DNA of 64,000 nt from Myotis daubentonii (taxonomy: Eukaryota > Chordata > Mammalia > Chiroptera > Vespertilionidae): positions 91,254,433 through 91,318,432 of the forward strand of contig NC_081842.1 in assembly GCF_963259705.1 (NCBI RefSeq). Direction: 5' to 3'. Position 1 is the stretch's first letter. Every line of letters begins with the position of its first letter. Under the pieces are notes generated by a model. That model saw only the letters and a program-made list of their open reading frames with translations. It did no database searches and was not told the DNA's origin. This document shows, piece after piece, positions 1-11,907 of the stretch. The translations under genes and the position numbers were made by a program.

Positions 1-892
1 ATCCATTTCTTTTAGAAATGCTGCCTTTTAGTCCCAAAGAAATATGCTCATTTGCATGGTTGAAATATAGCATACTGAGTTCCTTAGCCCCTTCCATCCT
101 TCCCTTCTCAGTCAAGCCTAACACCCATGAATCACTGGCAAGTGTAATGAGGCTGTAAAAGAAGACACTCTGGTGTAGAGATTGTGCCAGGTCCCTTAGG
201 GCTCTTGAGACAATGATTTATATTTGTTTGAGTTTACACAACACCACTGTCATATTATGAAGTGTTTCAGAAATGACCAACTGCTAACCTGCAGTTGATT
301 TTACACAAGTTCACATTAAGTGCAACCCACTGTCTACAAGCTTCCTTCCTATTTGCAGCTTTAATTTTTCATTGAAATCAATGTTTGGTTAACCAGGCAC
401 TAAAATAACTTCTCAGTCTTAAGTTATCCATTTCTGTACCACACATAAATTATACTCTTAATTTACAATAAACTTAACAGCATGCAGTAAATATGTCTTC
501 ATAGTAAATATTCCTTGTAGAGGTTACATATAAATAGGTTTCGTAAGATTGGTGCTCAATTTATCCCAAATTTGTTATCAGTTTTATTTTTTGTACACTT
601 TTTTCCTTTGGTCAATCACTCTTTAAATTGGCGAGTTCAATGCATCACCACAAATGATTTTCGGAAATCATTAGGCATGTGAAAATGCATAGCCAGCTCA
701 CAGTTTTAATTGACCCCATTCACACCAACCAATGTTGTTCCTAGATAAACTTTCTACTTTGCTGCTATTCATTTCATTAAACTGCGACCATAAAAGCTAG
801 TTGTAAAAATATTTTCCCTGGATCTTAGTTATATTATCTCTTTGGGGAGGATTAATGTGACACTAATGTTAATAGGACTCACCTTGGTTTAA
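1..892. other. Unassigned AT-rich sequence
   Basis: I recognise no gene, RNA or repeat family here. The sequence is AT-rich, has no long open frame and may hold decayed ancient repeats that cannot be placed by eye. Confidence 0.5.
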
Positions 893-1128
893 CCAAGAAG
901 TTCTTTTATTTTTTAATTGATTTTAGGGAGAATGGAAAGGAGAGGGAGATAGAGAGAAAGAGAAAGAGAGAGAAAAAGAGAAAGAGAGAGAGATTTGTTA
1001 TTCCACTTATTTATTCATTCATTGGTACGTGCCCTGAATGGGGGTTGAACTCACAACCTTGGTGTATTGGGATGACACTCTAAGTCTAAGCAACTGCGCT
1101 ACCCAGCCAAAGCCTTAGCCAAGAAGTT
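893..1128 (-). mobile_element. Older bat tRNA-derived SINE, reverse orientation
   Basis: Reading the minus strand, the element has a tRNA-like head (about 1050-1117), a GA/CT-rich middle and an AT-rich tail near 903-925. It is flanked by a direct repeat 'ccaagaagtt' at 893-902 and 1119-1128, as expected for L1-driven insertion. It differs from the canonical Ves sequence elsewhere in the window, so it is an older or different subfamily. Confidence 0.65.
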
Positions 1129-1189
1129 ATTAGATAAATACTTATATAAAACAAAACTCAGAATAGTCTAAAACAATGGTTTGGAATAG

Positions 1190-1372
1190 ACTGACATACC
1201 TCGATGTGGGATTGTGGGATAAACGAAAGAACTTATATACTTACATACATAGCCCATGGACACAGGCAATAGGGTAGTGAAGACCTGTGGGGTGGGTAGG
1301 GGCTGGGAAGATGGGAGATATTTGTTATACTATCAACAATAAAAAATATATTTAAAAAATAGAGTAATTCCC
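1190..1372 (+). mobile_element. L1 3' UTR end, 5'-truncated
   Basis: It contains the motif 'cccatggacacaggcaat', a G-rich stretch (about 1290-1318) and the terminal 'caacaataaa' signal followed by an A-rich tail. The same order of motifs recurs at 52100-52465 and 53850-54285, where L1 identity is clearer. No coding sequence remains. Confidence 0.65.
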
Positions 1373-1403
1373 TCCACTGTTAAAAAATAAAAATAACTAA
1401 ACC

Positions 1404-1497
1404 AGTGGTTCTTAACTGGGGATGAGTTTGAACTTTAGGGGACATATGGCCATGTATGTGTGCAGACATTTTTGATTGTCACCCTGGGGGAGGTTGT
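1404..1497 (+). mobile_element. MER5A-like hAT fragment
   Basis: It starts with the hAT-type end 'ccagtggttcttaactggg' and continues with 'gacatttttgattgtcac', matching the 5' half of the ancient non-autonomous hAT-Charlie element MER5A as I know it. The 3' half is missing or unrecognisable. Confidence 0.6.
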
Positions 1498-1681
1498 TGG
1501 GCGAGGTCATCAAGAAGATGTGACTTCCAGTTTGACTCATGAGCTGGATCTGGGCAATTGCAGGCTCCTCATCCCCTCCCCTTTCTTTGGAATGTACGTT
1601 CCACTTGCCTTCCCCACTCCCAGAAGCTGCCCATGGACACAGACCATCTGGAATGGGTGTGTGACTGGCTCCAGTTAAGGC

Positions 1682-1930
1682 CTCAAGCTAAACTTTTTTT
1701 AAAATATATATTTTATTGATTTTTTACAGAGAGGAAGGGAGAGAGATAGAGAGTTAGAAACATCGATGAGAGAGAAACATCAATCAGCTGCCTCCTGCAC
1801 ATCTCCTACTGGGGATATGCCCGCAACCCAGGTACATGCCCTTGACTGGAGTCGAACCTCGGACCCTTCAGTCCGCAGGCCGACGCTCTATCCACTGAGC
1901 CAAACCGGTTTCGGCTCAAGCTAAACTTTT
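1682..1930 (-). mobile_element. Ves SINE (tRNA-derived), reverse orientation
   Basis: A canonical Ves copy read from 1914 down to about 1698. It has the head 'aaaccggtttggctcagtgg' on the minus strand, the RNA polymerase III A and B boxes, the 'catcgatg' middle and the 'atcaataaaatata' tail. A 16-bp target duplication 'ctcaagctaaactttt' lies at 1682-1697 and 1915-1930, still perfect, so the insertion is young. Non-coding; it depends on L1 machinery. Confidence 0.93.
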
Positions 1931-2169
1931 AAGATTTGGGGGGTGGGGGGTACAGCCATCCCAGACCAGCCTCCACATATGTTGAAGTGTTTCTGTGAAA
2001 CATTATTTAAAAGGGCTTATTTAATGGATCATAGCATTCATACCTCTACCAAAGTTTAGCGTTGAACTTCTATTTTTAGGACAGAATGGCTTATTTTCAG
2101 ACAATGTTGGAGAAGCAGTCACCCAGATTTGTCCAGAGCAAGTCAAGAATACATAAATAAATCGATCAC
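1931..2169. other. Unassigned sequence
   Basis: No recognisable gene or repeat; it includes a short G-rich run at 1938-1951. Confidence 0.4.
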
Positions 2170-2540
2170 TCTTCTATTCTACTTAAACCACACCAGCCCC
2201 TTCACTTTCTCAAAAACAATAGATCCACTTCTTCCTAGAGTCTCACCACTTAGAAATGTATTCTTTCTTCAGGTATCCTTGTGGCTATAGCCAAATGTCA
2301 CACTATATAATATCACAATACCCATCTTTTCTCTGTTTTATTCTTTCCTTAGCTCTCACCACAATTACTATACTACATCTGTGACTCACCAGGTGTTATC
2401 ATCTACATACCCACTACATGCAAGTTTCTTGAGTGAAGCGAGTTTAATTGTGTGTCCTTGTTTTATCCTCTGTGCCTAGAGGAGTACCTGGTACACATTA
2501 AGTACCTACTGAATTCTTGTCAAATAAATGAGTGAAAAAA
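2170..2540 (+). mobile_element. Probable L2 LINE 3' end
   Basis: The last 140 bp follow the layout of the L2 3' end: 'caagtttcttgagtgaagc', 'gtgcctagaggagtacctgg', then 'acctactgaattcttgtc' and 'aaataaatgagtgaa'. L2 is an ancient mammalian LINE; this copy is diverged and non-coding. The 5' boundary is uncertain. Confidence 0.6.
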
Positions 2541-2649
2541 ACAGGCCTGAATACAATTTTGTTAAGTTACACTAAAAGAAACTAGTCCAATCTGTGGGGG
2601 CAGGGAAGCTGAATACAAAGTCATTGTAACTTTTCTGACCTTAGAAAAA

Positions 2650-2825
<176 letters not shown>

Positions 2826-3150
2826 GAGGTATTATTTATACAATGATATATTTAAGACACATATTCACACAAAGAAAAGCACATACAGATATTTCTTTGT
2901 CTTTGAAATATACTGTTTTTTTATCTGATACATTACATTGTTACATACTATTAATTAGTTTTCTAAAATTTTACATATCAACCAAGTTTTCCAAATATTC
3001 ATTTAGTCACTATAAAACAATTTACTATTTTGTTAGGTCATTACACCCAAAGATAAAAAGCTTTTTTTTTCCATTATGTCATGTAGTTAAATATAAAGTA
3101 TGTATTAAAAGTTGGCCTGCCAAAATTACAAGGCTATTTCATTCCTGATT

Positions 3151-3814
3151 TATAATCTCCTCTAGTATTTTTATGGTTTCCCATCTTATGTTTAAGTTCT
3201 TTATCTATTTTGAATTTATTTTTGTGTATGGTGTAAGTTGGTGGTCTAGTTTCATTTTTTTGCATGTATCTGTCCAATTTTCCCAACACCATTTATTGAA
3301 GAGACTGTCTTGATTCCATTGTATGTTCATGTCTCCTTTGTCAAATATTAATTGAGCATAGTGTTTCTGGGGTCTCTATTCTATTCCATTGATTTATATG
3401 TCTGTTCCCGTGCCAGTACCAAGCTCTTTTGAGAACAGTGGCTTTGTAATACAGCTTGATATCTGGTATTGAGATCCCACCTACTTTGTTCTTCTTTATC
3501 AGGATTGGTGCAGCTATTAGGGGTCTTTTTTTTATTCCAGATGAATTTTTGGAGAGTTCGTTCTAGGTCTGTGAAATATCCCATTGGTATTTTAATGGGG
3601 AGTGCATTGAATCTATAGATTGCTTTGGGTAGTATGGACATTTTGAGGATGTTGATTCTACCAATCCAAGAACATGGTATGTTCTTCCATCTGTTTATGT
3701 CTTCCTCTATCTTTTTTTTTTCAGTGTCCTATAGTTTTCCACATATAAGTCTTTTACCTCCTTAGTTAAGCTAATTCCTAGGTATCTTAATTTTTTTGGT
3801 GATATAATCTCCTC
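3151..3814 (-). mobile_element. L1 ORF2 internal fragment with target-site duplication, no 3' tail
   Basis: On the minus strand this encodes part of the C-terminal region of L1 ORF2p, including the stretch that starts [17 protein letters not shown] (3641 downward). The same segment occurs within the larger L1 at 42528-44277. The 640-bp body (3163-3802) is bounded by a perfect 12-bp direct repeat 'tataatctcctc' at 3151-3162 and 3803-3814. There is no 3' UTR and no poly(A)/poly(T) at the 3' junction near 3163, which is unusual for an L1 insertion. The coding frame is broken by an in-frame stop and indels. Confidence 0.85.
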
Positions 3815-3897
3815 CTAAAAACCATATTGAAAAGTAAAGGACACTTTTTATTTAGATTTAAATTAAGAAAAATAAGTGTATAGATAGTTATGTATAA

Positions 3898-4576
3898 TTA
3901 GGGGCCTAATGCATGAATTCATGCATCTTGACAGGAACTGTGGGCTGCCAGGCTGTGGTGGGCACAGGAGTGGATCTTGGCCTATCCGCTGCACCCCCCA
4001 CTCGCTATAGCCCCAGTCCCCTGTCTGCCAGCAGCCCTGCCACCACCACTGCAGCTTCAGCACAGGCCCTGCTCATATCTGGTGATAGCAGGGAGATATT
4101 GGGGCCGGTGCCAGCAGCAGGTTCAAGCAGGGATGGGCAGTCAGTGGGTGCAAGTGGCAGCTGCTGCCCCGATTGCCCCTCAGAAGCAGGGGGAGGTGGA
4201 GAAGCCCTGAGGGGTAATTGGGGCCAGCAGCCGCAGCTCGCACCCACTAATGGTGCCGAGCAATCCAGGCCGGCACTGGGTGCCAGCAGCAGGTGCAAGC
4301 AGGGCTGGCACCAACAGCAGGTGCCAGTGCTGGGAGGGCACACAGGAGCAAAGAATTTTCGGTAACCACCAGAGGCTTGCCCTGATTACAGCAACCAGCA
4401 CCTCACCTTGGCCTGCTGCCCCTGCTCACCTGCTCCTCCATCCCACCACAGCCAACACCTGCCATGTTCTGTGTGAGCCTCCTGATGGTCAGCACAAGTC
4501 ATAGTGACTGGTTGTTCAGTTGTTCGGTTGGTCAACTGTTTGGTCTATTTGCATATTAGGGTTATATATAGAGAGA
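3898..4576 (-). mobile_element. HeliBat-type non-autonomous Helitron, reverse orientation
   Basis: The 3' end lies at the left (diverged CTAG at 3898-3901, then 'ggggcctaatgcatgaattc', the subterminal palindrome), and the 5' end at 4576 (minus-strand TC, preceded by A). The G+C-rich interior closely follows the copy at 22812-23479, including 'gcaaagaattttc' and the 'ttgttcagttgttc' motif near the 5' end. Helitrons move by rolling-circle replication, leave no target duplication and insert between A and T. No Rep/helicase coding sequence is present. Confidence 0.85.
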
Positions 4577-4771
4577 TTGTATTCCTTCAGGGCCAATGAT
4601 AATCTAATACTTATTGAAACTAAAATAAAATATTCTCACTTTTCTGAAGAAAAGTGAAAGTTAATAGTTTTATTATATAATTCAAATAGTCAAATTTTCA
4701 TTATAAAAAAGGATAAGTAGCTGCTTAACCTTTTCTAATTTCAAGTGCACTAATTTGGAAATAGAAATTAA

Positions 4772-5003
4772 AAAAAAAATAGCCAAAACTGGTTTGGCTC
4801 AGTGGATAGAGCATCTGCCTGCGGACTGAAAGGTCCCAGGTTCAATTCCAGTCAAGGGCATGTACCTGGGTTGCGGGCATATCCCCCGTAGGAGATGTGC
4901 AGGAGGCAGCTGATCGATGTTTCTCTCTCATCGATGTTTCTAACTCTATCTCTTTCCCTTCCTCTCTGTAAAAAATCAATAAAATATATTTTAAAAAAAA
5001 TAG
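4772..5003 (+). mobile_element. Ves SINE
   Basis: Head 'ggtttggctcagtggataga' at about 4791, B box 'ggttcaattcc', 'catcgatgtttct' middle and 'atcaataaaatata' tail. An A-rich direct repeat 'aaaaaaaatag' flanks it at 4772-4782 and 4993-5003. Confidence 0.93.
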
Positions 5004-5660
5004 TGAGTGCAAAGGAAAAAATAAGCAACCAAGATATCTAATGAATATGTTTTTAATACTGACAGAGAAGTCAAATTACATAGCAATGCTACAACCAAAG
5101 ATATTTTGAAATGAGTGTTATTTAGAAAAAATATCCAAGTAAAAATAAATAAAAAACCTCTGAATAATGACTCACTATGACAAAATAACTCTTTGAAAAA
5201 AATCTTTAGCCCAAAAAAATCATATAGAATTCATTAAACTGAAAAATAAAACACTAAGTTGTTTCCCTAAAGCTTTAAAACTATGCATGTTTACTAGCAT
5301 ATGTGAAGAAAGAAGCTAAGGGATAAAGTTGAAAGGGGGAAAAAGATAAAGGAAAACATAAAAATTATAGAACCAATTGTCATTATCATAAAGTTTCCTA
5401 CATTGCAATTCAGAGGATGAAATTGCCTAACTGTGATTCTTTTCTGAAGTGTTCTAATAGAATAGATCCCTGCTGCGTGTTTATTTTCAGTTATAAAAGC
5501 CACTGACTTTAACTTTCCTAAAAGTAGCTTGAGCTTTGGAATTTTAGTCCATGAGGTAGGTATACATTTTCTACTCAATTCTTTAAAGCATAAAGATAAG
5601 CAAAAATATTCAGACATTATTATTCAGAAAAAAATGATAGATGCACCAAATTATTTGGTT
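5004..5660. other. Unassigned AT-rich sequence
   Basis: No gene or recognisable repeat. A 107-codon minus-strand open frame (5617-5294) has no recognisable domain and is taken as chance. Confidence 0.45.
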
Positions 5661-5856
5661 AAGAGCCTCAGTGCCCTGGCTGGTGGTGCTCAATGGTAAG
5701 AGCATTGGGCTATGCTTCCAAGGGTCTCAGGTTTGATCCCAGTCAAGGGCACATACTGGGTTGCTTATTCGCTCCCTGCCCCAGGTTAGGGTGCTTATGG
5801 GAGGCAACCAATGGATGGCAACCATCAATGTGTCTCTCTTACATGGATGTTTCCTC

Positions 5857-5913
<57 letters not shown>

Positions 5914-6012
5914 CCTTCCTCCCCCACACTCTCTATGAAAAGCAATGGAAAAAATATCCTCAGGTGAGGATTAACAGAAAGTTAATAAATACATAAAAAG
6001 AAAAGCCTTGAG
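5661..6012 (+). mobile_element. Older bat tRNA-derived SINE with expanded CT tract
   Basis: Head 'gccctggctggtggtgctca' at about 5673, B-box-like 'ggtttgatccc', 'ggaggcaaccaatgg'-type middle, a (CT)n expansion at 5858-5911 and a 'caatggaaaaaatatcctca' tail. The imperfect flanking repeat 'aagagcctcag'/'aaagccttgag' (5661-5671, 6002-6012) supports retroposition. Older than the Ves copies. Confidence 0.8.
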
Positions 6013-6956
6013 AAAAGATTAATGCTCACTCTGCAGAAGAACAGATGGAATGTGTTCTTAGTGTAAGGTGATAAATAAACTTTCAGGAACTGATGTAAAA
6101 AACTCATATCAATGTAGACTGGCTTGAAAAACTTTTACTTAAGGACTCTCTAATATTAGGTCAAAATTCATGTAAAGTATGACTCTATGAACAGCAGCAT
6201 AGACTTTTGGCTGAGCATTTGAGGAAAAACAACTCGGGTGCATTAATAATCAGAACCACATGGATGCAGTACGTCACTATGCTGTATTTGACACACTCAT
6301 GCAAGCCTTTGAGACAGAGGGTAATTTTCTTTTTAAATCATAAAATTTCAAATATCAAAAAGACATGTAAGTGGTCTGGATACTGTGGAAGCATCACTGA
6401 TATTGTATCATCCTGTCCATGTCTATACTCCAAGTCAAGAAACAAGAAAAACAAACAACAATACCTATTGAACTCTGAGATACACCACAATGTATCTAGT
6501 CAAGCTTGGTTCCCCAAGTAAATGAAATTATGGGGGGTAATTTTTCTGCCTAAATTCTCAGTCAAAACCACCTTTATCCCTGACTTTCCTACAATATGAT
6601 AATTAAGTAATTTGCTGTTTTCTCACCATCAACATATTAATATGAACTTATTATTTTAGATAATCTTGAAATTATTTTCCTGTGTTTTTATTTTGAAGGC
6701 CAGTTCTACTAAAGTCAGTTTCACAACTTCCTTATAAGTGAACTGTTATTATTTTCTAAATTTGTCTTCAGATGTTACTTCACAATACAGAAGATGACAA
6801 CACTTATCCATATACATAGATTCTTAATTGTTTTCATATATGAGAATAACATACCCTTCTATGATGAACTGTGGTGCCCAAATTATTAACCTTTCAAAAG
6901 CATTCAAATTATACAAACAAAATTGTGAGTTACATGCACTTTTATATGAGGGGATA
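6013..6956. other. Unassigned sequence
   Basis: No gene or repeat recognised. The longest open frame (6207-6521, 104 codons) has no recognisable motif. Confidence 0.45.
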
Positions 6957-8071
6957 TCTACACTAATGAAAGAGAAACATGCAAATTGGTGTCACTCGCT
7001 ACACCCACCAGTCAATCAGATAAGTATGCAAATTAACCCAACAAAGATGGCAGTTAATTTGCATACATAGGCACCCAGCAGCCTCGGTACTGGGAACATC
7101 ATCGGCACCCAGGTCACTCCAAGGTAGGCCCCATGTGGGCCCTGAGCAGCCTAGGAAGGGCCTAAGCCAGGGGCCTCCTGGGCAGGGCCAAGTCTGCGAT
7201 CAGAGCCAAGGGGGCCCCTGCCCAGGCCTAAAGCCTGGGCCAGAGGCTTTAGGCCTGGGCAGGGGCCGAGCCAACGATCGGTATGAACTACAGAGGAAAC
7301 ACATTTTCTGACCGCTCACTGGCTAAGCTCCCTGTATGCCACTGGTAATATTCTTAGTAACTTGGGTAATAAGAATCGAAAAAGGTGATATAGGGTTTTT
7401 CAGCACACTCCTTTGTGAAAATAATGAAGGTCCACTGCTGGAGGGCTAAGAAACGTCATATCCTGCCCTAGCTGGTTTGGCTCAGTGGATAATGCCTCAG
7501 CCTGCTGATGGCAGGGTCTGAGTTCAATTCTGACCAAGGGCATGAACCTAAGTTGCAGGCTTCTCCCTGGCTAGGGCCCAGGTCAGGGCTAATGTAGGAG
7601 GCAACCAATCAAAGTGTTCCTCTCACTTTGATGTTTCTCTCTGTCTTTCCCTTTCTCTTCCACATTCTCTAAAAATCAATGGAAACATATCTTCAGGTGA
7701 GGATAAAAAAAAAGAAAAAAAAGAAATGTCATATCCTATGAAAGACACATCTTGAAAATGCCTAAAAAAAGTTGTCATTTTTTCACGGTGAAGGGACTGG
7801 AGTCCGTGTTGATGAAAACACCTTGATGGCTGCGGTGACTGGCAGTGGCTGCAGCAGTGGGGTGATGGGGCTGGTGCTTTCCCCTGATCAGTCCCACCGC
7901 CTCCCACAAAAGGAGGCCCGATTGTGGCTTAGGCCTGCTCCCCAAGGGGAGCAGGGAACGGGCCTAAGCCATCAGTAGGAAATCCCCTGAGGGCTTCCAG
8001 TATGAGAGAGGGGGCAGGCTGGGATGAGGAACACCCCCCCCATGCACAAATTTTGTGCACTGGGCCCCTAG
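6957..8071 (+). mobile_element. HeliBat-type Helitron, with an AT-rich interior and a nested SINE
   Basis: The 5' end 'tctacactaatgaaagag' begins at 6957 after an A. The 3' end 'gcacaaattttgtgcac' plus 'tgggcccctag' closes at 8071 before a T, giving the expected A|T target. G+C-rich Helitron-like sequence covers about 6957-7280 and 7830-8071. Between them lies about 550 bp of ordinary-looking AT-richer DNA that includes a SINE. This is either one element that has captured host DNA or two truncated copies on either side of host sequence. Confidence 0.75.
7448..7737 (+). mobile_element. Older bat tRNA-derived SINE nested in the Helitron interval
   Basis: The body (7465-7720) has the head 'gccctagctggtttggctca', B-box-like 'gagttcaattctg' and tail 'atcaatggaaacatatcttc'. 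It is flanked by a 17-bp repeat with one mismatch ('aagaaaYgtcatatcct') at 7448-7464 and 7721-7737. The intact duplication shows it inserted into the surrounding AT-rich segment itself. Confidence 0.85.
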
Positions 8072-9984
8072 TAGTGTCATAATCTCATATATGCATTATG
8101 TGTAAATCTGTTTAAGGAAATAATCAAAATAAATTTCAAGGTATGCTTTACTCTGTATTTCTAATAACTACCATTTATATATTTTAGTATATGCTAGTAC
8201 ATGCATAAGTATATATGTACATGTACATGCACATATACATACTCTTCCCACCATTTTTCTATCAGAAAGTTAGTACTGTGGAAATATCAAGAGTGTAAAT
8301 AGACAAGGATGTCAGTGTCTCTCCCTTCTCCCTTGAAAAAAAAAATAACCCCACCTGAGAAAACATTATTCTAAATCTCACTTTAAATGGCACTACTCAA
8401 ATATAGCCAGATCAGGCCCTGAAAACCTTTAGCTAACTTAAGCTCTTTCTCAAGTTTTCAAGACCAGCCATCTCTGCAAGCAGCTGAGCAATCCCCACAT
8501 CCCCTCAGCCTGTGCAGTAAATTTCCAGCAGCCTTTCAGAGCATGTGTTCCCCCACCAAATTGAGCAGGTGGTTAAATATCCGAGGTTACTTGTGGGACA
8601 AAGTTCAATGTCATTCATGAAACAATAGAGTGAACATGAAGAGAACACAGCTCATATTCCTTTACCAATTTACTCCCTTTAAACAATCTAAAAATGCTAC
8701 AGCTATTACTATAGTTATACATTGTGTGTATTTTGATGTGGTATAACCTTGATGTCCTGGTTTGATTGGACAGAGTATATGTTAATTTTAAAATATGAAA
8801 TAATTTCTCCACTATGGTAAGCTGGTAAGAACCAGCTGAAGTTCAATCAAAAACACTTTAACTCAGCAAAGATGACTTTTTCTCAGTTCAATCATGCCAA
8901 ATTTAGAAATATATTATTTGAATAAGCACCTGGAATATGGTTCATCAAATAGTCAACAGATTTACTGCATTTAGGTATCAAATGTTCACACATCCTTAGA
9001 GATACTAAGGAATAAACATGAAAAGGTGGAATCAGACTACTAAATATGTAGTTCAGCCTATCTAAGCTTTGACTTTAAAAGTAATTTTTAAGAACTTTTT
9101 TTCTGTTCTTTAAAAATATTTTCTGTTTTATCATAGCTATATACAAAATATTGTCAACATTCTTTCCATACTAAGTAATGATTCTGGTAAATACCTCATG
9201 TTAGATTATGCCTTGTTCCACAGGGGAATATCAACCTATCTTTTAAGACTCAATTAAGGAGCTACCTCTTCTATTAATTTGGGAGAATCATGTACTCACC
9301 CCATGCCCTTTTTATTTGCTAATAATCTAAAGCTACTTGTCCTAGAGAATAGGTACAGTCTTTGTCTCCCTATTAAATTGAATATTCACTGAGGCTCCAG
9401 ATCTGGCTGACTTCCCTCTTCATGCCCAGGTTCTAGTTTATATTAAAAGTACAGTATTTTTGAATTTCTGAATGAAATAACATGATTGATGAAAGATAAT
9501 GCTTTAGATAAATGATGATACAATAGTATTTAGAATTTGAAGAGACCAAGAAGGTTTGGGAGAACAAAATCAGATAAAAGTTCTTGGTGGAAAGATGCAA
9601 AAGTACTGGCTATTGATGGATTGGGAGGTAAACTAGAAATAAATCAAACAACACAAGAAAATGGCAGCCTTATAGAAATTAATGATAGAATATATATTTG
9701 ATTTTGTGAATGTTAATTTTTAAAAGTATCCTTATTATTACATACATTTTATTATAATAGAAAGTTATAGCAACATTAAAATAATTTGTATTAACTTTGG
9801 TTAGGAAACACATGTGTCATTTAACTGAGCTATGGGATGCCCAGATATTTGATCAAACATTATTCTGGGTATTTATGTGAGCTTGATTTGGAATAAGATT
9901 AACATTTAAATTGGTGACTGAATAAAGCAATGTGTCCTCTATAATATGAGTAAGGCTCATCCTATCAGCTGAAGGTCTGAATAG
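8072..9984. other. Unassigned AT-rich sequence
   Basis: No gene found. A weak L2-like stretch may lie near 9250-9410, but I cannot support it. No long or structured open frames. Confidence 0.45.
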
Positions 9985-10345
9985 AACAAGAAGGCAGAGT
10001 AAGAGAGAATTCTTCCTGCCTGATGACCTTTCAACTAAGACATTGGCTTCGTCCTGCCCTCTGACTTAAAATGAAACATCAGCTCTTCCTGGGTCTTGAA
10101 CCAGCTGGCTTTTGGATGGAACTATACCATCAGCTCTCCTGGGTCTCCAGCTTGCTGACTCATGCTGCAGGTTTTGGGACTCACCAACCTCCATAATTAT
10201 ATGAGCAAATTCCTTATAATAAAGCTATTATATTTGTAACATAAATTAAATATATTATATAAATAATTATAATGTAATAAGTAAAAATATAAATTATATC
10301 TCTATTCTATTGTTCTGTTTCTCTAGAGAACCCTGACAAATTAGT
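9985..10345 (+). mobile_element. Ancient LTR-like mammalian repeat (family uncertain)
   Basis: The motifs 'accatcagctctcctgggtc', 'ccataattatatgagcaaat', 'ccttataataaa', then a TA-rich run and 'ctgtttctctagagaaccct' follow a widespread old mammalian repeat of the MaLR/ERVL-LTR kind. I cannot name the subfamily. No coding sequence. Confidence 0.4.
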
Positions 10346-10565
10346 AAGTTCAGTTAATATAGAACTTTATATTTAAAGTAATGCACATTATTAGGTAAAA
10401 TACCAATTCACTTATGCTAATAAGTGAAGACATGAAAAAAGAACTCAAATTTCAGAGACAATGTGGATAAATTTGATTATCTTTGATATCAGAATAGAAA
10501 TAGAATGAGACAATTTTTCAGTTGATTAGGAGCTACATCACGGAATTATTGCACATTTGGTGACA

Positions 10566-10835
10566 ACATGATACCTTTGTTTTTGTGGGGTTTTTTTGTT
10601 GTTGTTTTTTTTAAAATATATTTTATTGATTTTTTACAGAGAAGAAGGGAGAGGGATAGAGAGTTAGAAACATCGATGAGAGAGATCAATCAGCTGCCTC
10701 CTGCACACCCCCTAGTGGGGATGTGCCCGCAACCAAGGTACATGCCCTTGACCAGAATCGAACCTGGGACCTTTCAGTCCACAGGCCGACGCTCTATCCA
10801 CTGAGCCAAACCGGTTCTGCCACATGATACCTTTG
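10566..10835 (-). mobile_element. Ves SINE, reverse orientation
   Basis: Minus-strand head near 10815, B box and tail ('tttattgattttttacagag' on the plus strand). A 14-bp target duplication 'acatgatacctttg' lies at 10566-10579 and 10822-10835. The extra T/G-rich run at 10580-10610 is the reverse complement of the expanded A-rich tail. Confidence 0.93.
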
Positions 10836-11907
10836 GAGGAAATAGTGAGGTATAGGAAGGAGTACGTGCAGATGTAGGAGAAACTGAGGACAGCAAGGAT
10901 TCATTGGAGCTGGGAGCCACTGGAACCTGATGATTACATCTCCTAGTTTATAAACTTGACTGACAACAACCCGGCTGCAAGGTAAGCTCCCTGGAAGGAA
11001 ATTGTTTTGAAGGTTTGGAGGTAAATATTTTAGTATTTTTGCAGTAAAAGATCCTTCTCTATTTCCAGACTTAGTAACTTCTCTGCACCTGGGCCTGTGG
11101 GAAGTCATCAGTGTCCTATAGTCTAGGGTACTCTTAGTGGATAAGTATGATAGTCATTGCAATGTAATATTTAGATTTTTTATATATATAATTTTAAAGC
11201 ACTGGGAAAATAGCAGTTGGAATCCAAAAATATCTTAGGAAGATTTTGAAGTTTATAATCCATGCTTCACTAGCCTTTATTCAACATCTCCTCTCACTTT
11301 GACAGTGTGCTTACTCCATATGCACATGGGGTCCCATGTCTGCTTTTTGAAGCACAGCTTAGTTCAGTGGTGTGAACTGTAGGATAAAACAATTTTGAAT
11401 TTCAAACCTAGCATGAGTGTCTCTTCCTCTAACACAGTACTATTTATTTCACCTTGTCTTTTAGTCTCTGAGTTTTTAAAATGTAATATAGTCCATCTTA
11501 TTTTGAACATTAAAGGTAGTAGATGAAATGCTGTAGCAAATGATGCATGCTTGTGGTTTCTCCATCAACCTAAAAGCTTCCCGGGGAGGCCCTCTCCCTG
11601 TCAGCTCAGCGTCTTGCCAGAACTCAGCTCTGCAGCTCCCTTTCCTCAAAGCTTTCCATCCTGAGTCATGCTGGCTGACAGCCTTGCTTGCTCATTGGTT
11701 AGGATATCTGAAAAATACTTGCCCTGGTTCTTAATGGCCTAAATTTATAGCTCCCAAATACAAGGTTTACACATTATATTTAACAACTTAACTAGATAAA
11801 CTAATCTGACACAAGTTTTGCAATAAAGGTGGTGTCTTCATAAAAAAGGGGAAATAGGAGCCTTAAGTTGTATAATTTACAGTCATTAATTTTACCATAG
11901 GCCTTTC
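10836..11907. other. Unassigned sequence
   Basis: No gene or repeat recognised on either strand. Confidence 0.45.

Noticed and set aside
3913..4504. Open frames of 66-150 codons on both strands
   Set aside because: Inside a G+C-rich HeliBat; no domain and no conservation of frame with the related copy at 22812-23479.
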